This document shows positions 8,456 to 15,939 of a stretch of 28,281 nucleotides of DNA, piece after piece. This DNA comes from JAWXCB01 sp034440455 (lineage in GTDB: Bacteria; Bacteroidota; Bacteroidia; Chitinophagales; CAIOSU01): positions 1 through 28,281 of the forward strand of contig JAWXCB010000089.1 of assembly GCA_034440455.1 (NCBI GenBank). Reading direction: 5' to 3'. Positions within the stretch are counted from its first letter, which is position 1, and the number at the start of each line of letters is the position of its first letter. Under the pieces are notes generated by a model that saw nothing but the letters and a program-made list of their open reading frames with translations, ran no database searches and had not been told where the DNA came from. Both the position numbers and the translations under genes were made by a program.

Positions 8456-8546
8456 ATTACGAATTTAGAATTACGAATGAAAGAATTCAATAGAAACAGA
8501 AATATCACTTCCTCCTCAAAATTCCTAATTCCTAATTCCTAATTTC
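8456..8546. repeat. AT-rich intergenic repeats between GNAT and acyl-CoA synthetase
   Basis: The divergent spacer has two direct copies of gaatta-cgaat-like sequence near 8455-8480 and three tandem copies of ttcctaa near 8522-8544. The two blocks are roughly complementary, so the region could fold as a long imperfect hairpin. A related inverted repeat occurs at 22364-22405. Confidence 0.55.
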
Positions 8547-8593
8547 CCTATTTTTACCCTTCTCAAAAAGAACCCCAAAAAAACTATAAAGCC

Positions 8594-10399
8594 ATGAGTT
8601 ACACACGATTGTTTGATATTCTGGATCACCAGTTAAAAAATTTCCCGCAAGAAGATTGCCTTGCCAGCAAAGTAAATGGCGAGTGGAGAAAATTTTCTAC
8701 GCAACAGGTTGTAAATATTGTGAACGAAGTAAGCCGCGCGTTTTTGAAGTTGGGTATTAAGCCGGGCGATACGATTGCTATCATTTCAAATAACCGCCCT
8801 GAATGGAATTTTGTTGATCTGGGGATGATGCAGGTTGGCGCAATCAGCGTTCCCATTTATCCCACCATCAGCGAAGGTGAATACAAATTCATTTTCAATG
8901 ATGCCGGAATTAAACTGGCGCTTGTTTCAGATGAAGGATTATATCAGAAGATTCAGAACATAAAGAAAGATGTTCCTTCGCTACGCGATATCTATACTTT
9001 CGATGACGTGAAAGGAGCAAAGGCATGGAAAGATGAGTGCAAAGTGGTAAAAGATGGCGACAATTCGGAAGTGGAAAAGCTCAAAGCAGGGATCAAAGAA
9101 AATGACCTTGTTACCATTATTTATACATCAGGCACAACGGGTGTTCCCAAAGGCGTGATGCTTTCGCACAAGAACGTGGCAAGCAATGTGGCTGCAACTA
9201 TTCCCAGCCTTCCTGTGAGCAGCGAGCATAAGGTACTCAGCTTTTTACCGATGTGTCACATCTTCGAGCGCATGGTGGCTTACACCTATATGGCGGTGGG
9301 CGCTTCAATTTACTATGCGGAAAGTTTGGAAACTATCGGAGCGAATTTGCAGGAAGTGAAGCCGCAATTTTTTACATCGGTGCCGCGCCTGCTGGAGAAA
9401 GTGTATGATAAAATCATGAGCAAGGGCTTGGAACTGACGGGTATGAAACGCAAATTGTTTTTTTGGGCTGTGAACCTCGGGTTGAATTTTGACGATAAGG
9501 GTGAAAACAGCTTGTGGTATAATATTCAACTGGCGATTGCGCGTAAACTTATTTTCAGCAAATGGAAAGCGGCATTGGGCGGAAACGTGGTTGGTATTGT
9601 AACAGGCGCAGCCGCGTTGCGCAAAGATTTGGCGCGTGTGTTTAATGCTGCGGGTATCGCAGTGCGCGAAGGCTATGGGCAAACGGAAACCGCTCCGGTG
9701 CTCACTGCAAATAAATTGGAAGAAGGCGGCTATTGGCTCGGCACAGTAGGCTTGCCGATTGAGGGTGTTACAATTAAGATTGATGAAAAGACGCAGGAGA
9801 TTCTCGCAAAAGGTCCCAACATCATGATGGGTTATTACAAGCGTCAGGATTTAACCGACCAAACAATTGATAGAGACGGATGGCTCCACACAGGCGACCA
9901 GGGCACATGGCTCGATCACAAAGGCAAGAAGTTTTTGAAAATCACGGGACGTATAAAAGAGCTTTTCAAAACATCGGGTGGAAAATATGTAGCGCCACAG
10001 GTGATTGAAAATAAAATGAAAGAAAGCCCCTTCATTGAGCAGATGATGGTGGTGGGTGAAAACCAAAAGTTTGTTTCAGCGTTGATTGTTCCTGCTTTTG
10101 ATTATCTTAAAGACTGGTGTGGGAAGAATGGAGTGTCCTACAACACGAAAGAAGAGTTAGTGACAAATCCTAAAGTGTTGAAAGCAATTCAGGATGAAGT
10201 GGAAGGATTCAACAAAGACTTCGGAAAGGTAGAGCAGGTGAAAAAATTCAAGCTGTTACCTGCTGACTGGACAGTGGACAATGGCATCATGACACCTACA
10301 ATGAAAGTGAAGCGCGATGTAGTGATGAAGCAATATCAATCGGAGATTGACGCCATTTACGCTAACGACACCACGCCCGACAACGGGAACATCGTGTAA
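8594..10399 (+). CDS. Long-chain fatty-acid--CoA ligase (acyl-CoA synthetase)
   Basis: A 601-residue AMP-forming enzyme that activates fatty acids to acyl-CoA with ATP. The phosphate-binding loop is YTSGTTGVPKG (177-187). Downstream are GYGQTETAPV (the A5 adenine-binding motif), the hinge region WLHTGDQG and the A8 motif ITGRIKELFKTSGGKYV, matching the long-chain synthetase family (FadD/FAA type) rather than short-chain AcsA. Length is typical, and no signal peptide or membrane segment is visible. It is transcribed alone and ends in a strong hairpin shared with the convergent gene. It feeds the beta-oxidation genes at 15940-22147; no copy of the TetR operator described there was seen upstream. 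Confidence 0.95.
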   Translation: MSYTRLFDILDHQLKNFPQEDCLASKVNGEWRKFSTQQVVNIVNEVSRAFLKLGIKPGDTIAIISNNRPEWNFVDLGMMQVGAISVPIYPTISEGEYKFIFNDAGIKLALVSDEGLYQKIQNIKKDVPSLRDIYTFDDVKGAKAWKDECKVVKDGDNSEVEKLKAGIKENDLVTIIYTSGTTGVPKGVMLSHKNVASNVAATIPSLPVSSEHKVLSFLPMCHIFERMVAYTYMAVGASIYYAESLETIGANLQEVKPQFFTSVPRLLEKVYDKIMSKGLELTGMKRKLFFWAVNLGLNFDDKGENSLWYNIQLAIARKLIFSKWKAALGGNVVGIVTGAAALRKDLARVFNAAGIAVREGYGQTETAPVLTANKLEEGGYWLGTVGLPIEGVTIKIDEKTQEILAKGPNIMMGYYKRQDLTDQTIDRDGWLHTGDQGTWLDHKGKKFLKITGRIKELFKTSGGKYVAPQVIENKMKESPFIEQMMVVGENQKFVSALIVPAFDYLKDWCGKNGVSYNTKEELVTNPKVLKAIQDEVEGFNKDFGKVEQVKKFKLLPADWTVDNGIMTPTMKVKRDVVMKQYQSEIDAIYANDTTPDNGNIV

Positions 10400-10404
10400 A
10401 GCAA

Positions 10405-10437
10405 ACAGATTCCATCCCTCGCTGGGATGGAATCTGT
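10405..10437. terminator. Hairpin terminator between convergent genes
   Basis: Arms acagattccatccc (10405-10418) and gggatggaatctgt (10424-10437) are perfectly complementary over 14 bp with a 5-nt loop. The stem starts 5 nt after the synthetase stop and probably terminates transcription from both sides, although no long U-tract follows on either strand. Confidence 0.7.
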
Positions 10438-10449
10438 AGAAGCAATTAC

Positions 10450-10473
10450 AGAGACGCAAAATATTGCGTCTCT
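10450..10473. repeat. Short palindromic element (agagacgcaa/ttgcgtctct)
   Basis: Perfect 10-bp arms agagacgcaa (10450-10459) and ttgcgtctct (10464-10473) flank aata. As I recall, this palindrome is a dispersed intergenic repeat in Bacteroidota and Cyanobacteria genomes. It overlaps the last two bases of the convergent lipoprotein gene's stop codon and may back up the adjacent terminator. Confidence 0.65.
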
Positions 10474-11419
10474 ACAAAAGCGGAATTTTCTTTACTCCAA
10501 TCCTCCACGTTTGTTCACTTGTTACATACGAATACCAAAGTGCAAGCGTATTGTCGCTGACTAAACCGGTAGCTCGGTAAACATAATGGCAATCATTGCC
10601 GATGTCGGTGCAGTCAAGAAGCGTGTTGACGAATTTCCATTCCATCAAATCATCACTTTGAAAAAGCAAGAGGGTATATTTTCCTTTGCTCTCTTCAAAT
10701 GATGCCGGGTTGCCGTAAAAGCCGTTGCACAACAGATAATAATGCTGTTCGTCTTTAAGAACATCAAGATGCCACGGAGTGAAATTTTCAGGATAATATA
10801 TTTGAATTTTTTGGACGGCTGTCTTTTCCCATGTTTGTTTTTTCTCGATGAACTCAATGTGATTTGTTGAATCGCCTTTCACCACATAAAACATACGCTC
10901 GGTATTATCGCGTCCGCGAATTACAGCAGGAGATAAAATAAAAATTTCTCCCTGCGAAAGATTGTAATGCAAAGCAGTTTGCTTCTTCCATGTTCTTCCT
11001 GTTTTACTCGTAAGCAGAATCACATTTTGCGAATCCGGTCGCATGGTTTCGAGATAATAAATTTGAAATTCATTTGAAACAGAATCAAAGAGCAAGTCGG
11101 GGTCATCGTTGTGGTCATAAGCTGGCGTAGGAACAAGGGGATTTAATCCGGGCGAAAGTTCTGTGAAGTTGATGCCGTCAGTACTTTTGTAAAAACAAGG
11201 GTTCTCTAATTTATCATTGTAAAAAGGGTAGGGCGTAGTGGCAAGATAAAACGTGTCGTTGTGAAAAAGAATGTCAGGATGCACAAGTTGACCGCTGCCA
11301 TCATAAGTAGCAATTTCTAAGATTGCATCAGCGGGAAGCGCATCAAGTTTTTTTTCTAATGCGTTGCCGCATCCGGCAAGAACGAGTAAGTAAATAGAGA
11401 TGAAAAAGTATCTGCGCAC
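10472..11419 (-). CDS. Lipoprotein with GH43/GH32-like beta-propeller fold
   Basis: A 315-residue protein if started at the GTG at 11419. That start gives MRRYFFISIYLLVLAGC, a textbook lipoprotein signal with Cys17 lipidated, and sits 2 nt after the upstream stop. The ATG at 11461 would add 14 residues inside the neighbouring gene and spoil the signal peptide. The mature part has repeating blade-like strands with acidic positions: HPDILFHNDTFYLATT, DHNDDPDLLFD, IYYLET, FTPWHLDVL. These resemble five-bladed propellers of glycoside hydrolase clans containing GH43, GH32 and GH130. Enzymatic activity is not shown; it could be a glycan-binding or inactive propeller. It is coupled to the HGSNAT-like acyltransferase, so a role in surface or scavenged glycan processing is plausible. 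Confidence 0.75.
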   Translation of the reverse strand: MRRYFFISIYLLVLAGCGNALEKKLDALPADAILEIATYDGSGQLVHPDILFHNDTFYLATTPYPFYNDKLENPCFYKSTDGINFTELSPGLNPLVPTPAYDHNDDPDLLFDSVSNEFQIYYLETMRPDSQNVILLTSKTGRTWKKQTALHYNLSQGEIFILSPAVIRGRDNTERMFYVVKGDSTNHIEFIEKKQTWEKTAVQKIQIYYPENFTPWHLDVLKDEQHYYLLCNGFYGNPASFEESKGKYTLLLFQSDDLMEWKFVNTLLDCTDIGNDCHYVYRATGLVSDNTLALWYSYVTSEQTWRIGVKKIPLL

Positions 11420-11421
11420 AG

Positions 11422-12537
11422 CTATACTTTGATGATGATATTCTTCTTGTACAAGATCCACACAGGGATGGAAAATACGAGCAGCAACGCAACAGAATAC
11501 AGCAGCGAAGCAAGTTCAGAACTGCACGCCCAATTGTTAAACCAGTTGGTGAAAATCCAATCTTGCAAGCGCATCATTTCGCCTGTGTTTGTTTTCACCT
11601 GAATCAAATAGAGCAATGTAGGAATTGCTTCCAGCGCAATATAAATCGGCAATGCGTTTGTGCCGTAAGCTACAATCACAGGCGACCACTTCCTGATTTT
11701 CAATACATCAAGCAGAAGATAAAAAAATGAAAGACAACATAGCGCAATTCCAGATGTAAAGAGCACGTAGGAGCTTGTCCATAATCTTTTTTCAATCGGA
11801 AACGAGTTGTTCCACAACAAGCCGAGCATGATGAGCGCGATGCCGGAAAGCACAAGTGTTGTAAGTTTTCTTGTATCGCTTCTTGCTGATAATAAAAATT
11901 GACTTGCTATCATTCCCGTCAGCGCAGTTGCAATCGCGGGCAGTGTGCTGAGAATTCCTTCGGGGTCAACGGTAGGAGAATATTTGTAGATGTGTCCGCC
12001 AAGCACAAGTTGGTCGAGCCATGCAGCGAGGCTTTCTTGCGGCACATAACTCGCAACGCCAAAGCCCGGCACAGGAATAAACGTGAGCGCAGCCCAATAG
12101 CCGATGAGCAAAAAAAGCACAAGTAAAATTTGCGTGCGGAGATTTGTATGCAGGAAAAGTAATGCGCAGGCGCAATACACAACCGCGATGCGCTGTAACA
12201 CGCCCATGACGCGCAGAGAAGCAAAATCAAAATCAGGCAGCAGGTTGAGCGCCATTCCAATTAAGAAAAGTTTTATCGTACGCGAAAAAATTTTGGAATA
12301 CAACTCGCTTGGCTGCTTAATTTCTTTTGCGCTTTTCAGCGACACATATACCGATACGCCTACCACAAAAATGAACAGCGGGAAAAAAACATCCGTAAAG
12401 CTGCATCCCACCCAACCCGTGTAAGTAAAAATTGCGAAGCGATGCGTCCACGAACCGGGATTGCTTGTGAAGACTCTTAAAGAAGTGAATACTCCTCTCA
12501 ATACATCCAGCGATAAGATGCGGCTTTTGTTACTCAC
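11422..12537 (-). CDS. HGSNAT/DUF5009-like multipass membrane acyltransferase
   Basis: A 371-residue protein with about ten transmembrane helices. The start is the GTG at 12537; a stop lies two codons upstream, so no longer start exists. Residues 7-60 hold the family signature: SLDVLRG (9-15), NPGSW (26-30), then GWVGCSFTDVFFPLFIFVVG (41-60). The family is related to human heparan-alpha-glucosaminide N-acetyltransferase, which moves acetyl from cytoplasmic acetyl-CoA across the membrane onto a sugar amine. In my alignment from memory, the catalytic His before the conserved W-x-G is Tyr39 here, so activity is uncertain. It is followed 2 nt later by the propeller lipoprotein, forming a two-gene unit, and is divergent from the outer-membrane receptor. 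Confidence 0.85.
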   Translation of the reverse strand: MSNKSRILSLDVLRGVFTSLRVFTSNPGSWTHRFAIFTYTGWVGCSFTDVFFPLFIFVVGVSVYVSLKSAKEIKQPSELYSKIFSRTIKLFLIGMALNLLPDFDFASLRVMGVLQRIAVVYCACALLFLHTNLRTQILLVLFLLIGYWAALTFIPVPGFGVASYVPQESLAAWLDQLVLGGHIYKYSPTVDPEGILSTLPAIATALTGMIASQFLLSARSDTRKLTTLVLSGIALIMLGLLWNNSFPIEKRLWTSSYVLFTSGIALCCLSFFYLLLDVLKIRKWSPVIVAYGTNALPIYIALEAIPTLLYLIQVKTNTGEMMRLQDWIFTNWFNNWACSSELASLLYSVALLLVFSIPVWILYKKNIIIKV

Positions 12538-12651
12538 TTTTTATATCCGGTGCGAATTTCTGAATAATTAAAACATTCTGGAAAAAGCTGCATCAAACCT
12601 TCTGCATTCCGCTCAGTCAAATGAGCCATTTAGCAGCAACTTTGCAAAATC

Positions 12652-15120
12652 ATGCGGATATTCTTCCTGTTCATTTTGTTATTTACCTGTGTTGAAAATG
12701 TTCTCTATTCCCAGCCGCAGCAAGGCGATTTTCAAAAACCAACCTCTACCAAGCCGACAGGAGTTATAAAAGGAAACCTTCTGGATTTCAAAACAAAGCA
12801 ACCTGTAGAATATGCAAGCGTCACGCTGTTTACTGAGCCTGACGGAAAATTAATTTCAGGGGCAGTCACCAACGAGAAGGGGAAATTTGAAATCAGCAGC
12901 GTGCCCTTCGGAAATTATTTTATGACGATTAGTTTCATCGGATTCACTGCCGATACTGTTCGTAATCTCTCGCTCTCAAAAGAAAAACCGGAACTCAAAC
13001 TCGCAGATATTTTTCTGCGTCCTTCTGAAATCAGCATCAATGAAGTAAATGTTACCGGTGAGAAAGAAATTCTGGATTACAATCTCGATAAGAAAGTAAT
13101 CAATGTGGACAAAGACATTACCTCTACAGGAGCCAATGCGCTGGAGGTGATGAAAAATGTGCCTTCCGTTTCGGTTGATATAGATGGCAACGTGAGCCTT
13201 CGCGGAAGCAACGCAAATATTTTGATTGATGGAAAGCCTTCAAGCATGAGCGCGAGCGTATTGCTTGAGCAACTTCCCGCAGAGATGATTGACCGTATTG
13301 AAATTATTACCAACCCCTCCTCGCGCTATGATTCTGAAGGCATGAGCGGAATTATCAATATTGTTACGAAGAAAAATAAAAAGCAGGGATTGAATGGCGT
13401 GGTGAATGCAAGCGTGGGAACGCGCCATAAATATTCAGCGGGAATCAACTTGAATTACAGAAATAAAAAAGTGAATTATTTCTTTGGCGCGGATGCGCGC
13501 TACAATCAGCGCTTTAATCGAGGTAAAAGTTTTAGAGAATACACTGTCAGCGATTCGCTGAATTATCTGAATCAGGAAGCTGACGGATTGCGCAAAGGAC
13601 AGAACTACAACATGAAGGCAGGCGCGGATATTTTTTTGAACGACAAAACATCGCTCACGCTTTCCGGAAATATCCGCTATGGCTTGAGTGACGATGAAGA
13701 AGACAACGATTATTTAACTACCGATTTCAACGATTCGATTTCAGAACAATCGTTGAGAGCAAGCGAGGAAGATGAGCAGGATTTAAATTATGATTTTGCA
13801 GCAGGCTTCAAGCGCACCTATGAAATGAAAGGAAAAGAGTGGACGATGGATGCTTCCTATTCATCCAACGATTCCGAAGAAGACATGGACGCGCTGGAGC
13901 AGTATAGCATCTACAATTATGCGCCTGCCCAGATTCCCGGCAGCAGGCAACGCACAGCGCAACAGGAGCAAACGCAGGTAGCAACAGTGCAAACTGATTA
14001 TGTGCTACCGGTTGAAAAAATAGGTCGCTTTGAATTTGGCGCGAAAGGCACATATCGCAATGCAGATAATGAATTGATTTATCAGGACTTTGATGAGGCT
14101 GCGCAGGATTGGGTGGAGGATGAAACGCGCTCCAACCGTTTTCAATTTGAAGAAACGGTGATTGCGGGCTATGTGATTTTGGGAAACAAATACAAAAAAC
14201 TCAGCTATCAGGCAGGCGTGCGTTACGAAGGAACGCTCACCGATTCTTATCAATTTGTGACTGACGAAGCATACCAAAATGATTATCACAAAATTTTTCC
14301 TTCAGCGCATTTGCGCTATGCGCTCAAAAAGGAAAATGAAATTTCGCTCAGTTATGCAAAGCGCATCAGTCGCCCGGGTATGTGGTCGCTGAATCCGTTT
14401 CCTGAATATTCCGACCCGCTCAATTTGCGCATCGGCAATCCGAAACTGCAACCGGAAATCGTGCATTCGTTTGAATTAGGACACCAGAAAGTGTGGAAGA
14501 AAATTTCGCTCACCTCCACCTTATTTTACCGCAACACACAGGACGTTATCATGCGCTACACCAGCGTTGACAGCACAGGCGTTGCCACGCACATCAGCCT
14601 GAATCTTTCAGAGAGTCATTCGTTTGGCGCGGAAATGGTGTTTAATATGAACCTGTTCAAATGGTGGCGGTTCAACACCAACTTCAGTTACTTCCGTCAA
14701 ATTCTCGAAGGGCGCGAAGACCTCGGCATTTCCGGCAGCGACATTTTTAATTTTAACGGGCGTGTCAGCACCACGTTCACCGTTTGGAAAAATATAGACA
14801 TCCAACTTTCAGGATTTTTTCGAAGCAAATCACTCAACGCGCAAGGCTACACATTGCCGTTGTATAGCTTTGATATGGGCTTGAAAAAAGAAATCCTGAA
14901 AGGAAAAGGAAGCATCTCGCTCAGCGCAACAGACGTGTTCAACACGCGCAGATGGAGAAGCGTAACAGAAGCCGAAGATTATTATGTAGAATCCATGCGC
15001 AGGCGTGAATCGCAAATACTCACGCTTGGTTTTAGCTACAAAATCAACAACGGCAATACCCGCAAAGACAAAAAACGCGGAGAAGATGGGGGAGGTGGAA
15101 TGGATATGGAAATGGATTAG
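12652..15120 (+). CDS. Outer-membrane receptor: CarboxypepD_reg, TonB plug and beta-barrel
   Basis: An 822-residue outer-membrane protein. A signal peptide (MRIFFLFILLFTCVENVLYS) precedes a CarboxypepD_reg-like domain (about 37-125; GVIKGNLLDFKTKQPVEYAS). Next comes a plug domain (about 135-240), with GNVSLRGSNANILIDGKPSS, and IDRIEIITNPSSRYDSEGMSG as its end. A barrel of the OMP_b-brl_3 type then runs to about residue 790. The protein ends in a low-complexity tail of Lys/Arg/Gly followed by MDMEMD, unlike the usual aromatic last strand, so that tail probably extends beyond the barrel. No TonB box is evident and no SusD gene is adjacent, so the substrate is unknown. A weak -7-like sequence (CAACTTTG) sits directly before the ATG, allowing a very short leader. 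Confidence 0.9.
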   Translation: MRIFFLFILLFTCVENVLYSQPQQGDFQKPTSTKPTGVIKGNLLDFKTKQPVEYASVTLFTEPDGKLISGAVTNEKGKFEISSVPFGNYFMTISFIGFTADTVRNLSLSKEKPELKLADIFLRPSEISINEVNVTGEKEILDYNLDKKVINVDKDITSTGANALEVMKNVPSVSVDIDGNVSLRGSNANILIDGKPSSMSASVLLEQLPAEMIDRIEIITNPSSRYDSEGMSGIINIVTKKNKKQGLNGVVNASVGTRHKYSAGINLNYRNKKVNYFFGADARYNQRFNRGKSFREYTVSDSLNYLNQEADGLRKGQNYNMKAGADIFLNDKTSLTLSGNIRYGLSDDEEDNDYLTTDFNDSISEQSLRASEEDEQDLNYDFAAGFKRTYEMKGKEWTMDASYSSNDSEEDMDALEQYSIYNYAPAQIPGSRQRTAQQEQTQVATVQTDYVLPVEKIGRFEFGAKGTYRNADNELIYQDFDEAAQDWVEDETRSNRFQFEETVIAGYVILGNKYKKLSYQAGVRYEGTLTDSYQFVTDEAYQNDYHKIFPSAHLRYALKKENEISLSYAKRISRPGMWSLNPFPEYSDPLNLRIGNPKLQPEIVHSFELGHQKVWKKISLTSTLFYRNTQDVIMRYTSVDSTGVATHISLNLSESHSFGAEMVFNMNLFKWWRFNTNFSYFRQILEGREDLGISGSDIFNFNGRVSTTFTVWKNIDIQLSGFFRSKSLNAQGYTLPLYSFDMGLKKEILKGKGSISLSATDVFNTRRWRSVTEAEDYYVESMRRRESQILTLGFSYKINNGNTRKDKKRGEDGGGGMDMEMD

Positions 15121-15139
15121 TTATCCACTTTGAATTTTC

Positions 15140-15165
15140 TTTTACCAAACAAGCGTTTGGTAAAA
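15140..15165. promoter_or_regulatory. Probable TetR operator 1 (tetR promoter)
   Basis: Perfect 11-bp inverted repeat: ttttaccaaac (15140-15150) and gtttggtaaaa (15155-15165) around aagc. It overlaps the -33 TTTG of the promoter of the TetR gene, so bound protein would block sigma factor access. A degenerate copy lies at the beta-oxidation promoter (15784-15803). Confidence 0.75.
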
Positions 15166-15187
15166 TCGTACAAACCTGCTAACTTCG
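15156..15187 (+). promoter_or_regulatory. Bacteroidota-type promoter of the TetR gene
   Basis: TTTG (15156-15159), a 20-nt spacer and TAACTTCG (15180-15187) fit the Bacteroidota consensus TTTG and TAnnTTTG with one mismatch. Transcription should start near 15193, about 29 nt before the ATG. Confidence 0.55.
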
Positions 15188-15221
15188 TGTCGTTGCTTTA
15201 AGCGCTTCGCACGATTGAAAG

Positions 15222-15815
15222 ATGCCTAAACAAAAAGTCAATAAAGAATACGTTGTTCATCAGGCGCTGAAGATGTTTCGCAAGAAAAGCTATCATCAGG
15301 CTACGATGGCGGATATTGGCGAATCGGTGGGTTTGCTCAAAGGTAGCATCTATCATTATTTCGACAGCAAAGAGGAGTTGATGAAAGAAGTGATGATGTA
15401 TGTCCACAAGTTTTTTCAAGACCAGGTTTTCATGCACGCTTATGATAAAAGCCTTTCTGCAAAAGAGCGTTTAGAGAAGATGATTGCAGTGACGGAACAC
15501 GTTTTCCTCGGCAGCGAAAAAGGAAATATTATGGGAAACATGGGTTTGGAAACCGCGCATGTCAATCCAGAATTTCAGGAGCTTATCCAGATATTTTTCA
15601 AGCAGTATTTCAAGGCATTGAAAACGATTTATACAGACAGCTTCCCGGAAGATAAAGCGCAGGAACTGGCGGAGCAAGCAATTGCCGAAATGGAAGGCTC
15701 GCTGATGCTTTCGCGCATCTTTAATAAGAAGGATTATTTCCTGAAAGCAAACAAAAGAGCGATTGAACGGTTAGTAACAATTTCAAACGGGCGTTTGGCA
15801 AAACACAATAACTGA
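15222..15815 (+). CDS. TetR/AcrR family transcriptional regulator
   Basis: A 197-residue regulator. The N-terminal helix-turn-helix is clear: ATMADIGESVGLLKGSIYHY (about 27-46) followed by FDSKEELM, the standard TetR signature. The C-terminal ligand domain is helical and unassigned. A perfect palindrome overlaps its own promoter, and a related site overlaps the promoter of the next operon (fused dehydrogenase/hydratase, thiolase). By analogy with PsrA/FadR-type TetR proteins, it likely represses beta-oxidation genes until an acyl-CoA binds; the ligand is an inference from context. The second operator-like site lies within the last codons of this gene (TISNGRLAKHNN), so the sequence there serves both coding and regulation. 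Confidence 0.93.
   Translation: MPKQKVNKEYVVHQALKMFRKKSYHQATMADIGESVGLLKGSIYHYFDSKEELMKEVMMYVHKFFQDQVFMHAYDKSLSAKERLEKMIAVTEHVFLGSEKGNIMGNMGLETAHVNPEFQELIQIFFKQYFKALKTIYTDSFPEDKAQELAEQAIAEMEGSLMLSRIFNKKDYFLKANKRAIERLVTISNGRLAKHNN
15784..15803. promoter_or_regulatory. Degenerate TetR operator 2 (beta-oxidation promoter)
   Basis: caaac (15784-15788), gggc, then gtttggcaaaa (15793-15803). The right arm matches operator 1 at 10 of 11 bases and the left inner arm at all five. It lies inside the 3' end of the TetR gene and overlaps the -33 TTTG of the downstream promoter, in the same geometry as operator 1. Confidence 0.55.
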
Positions 15816-15824
15816 ATAAATTTG
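15794..15824 (+). promoter_or_regulatory. Bacteroidota-type promoter of the beta-oxidation operon
   Basis: TTTG (15794-15797), a 19-nt spacer and a perfect -7 box TAAATTTG (15817-15824). The start would lie near 15830, leaving a leader of roughly 110 nt that contains imperfect repeats of ttggtgag (15880-15908) but no obvious riboswitch. Confidence 0.6.
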
Positions 15825-15939
15825 CAGTTCATGTACTTTCAATATTCAACCTCACTTAAAAGCGAAAACGCTCGGACTCCTTTGGTGAGACCGGAGGGCT
15901 TGGTGAGGCTTAATTTTTTAACCCCTAAAAACAAAAATT

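Noticed and set aside
8519..8546. CRISPR-like repeats (ttcctaa copies)
   Set aside because: Only three 7-bp copies in direct tandem without spacers, and no cas genes; this is an AT-rich intergenic repeat.
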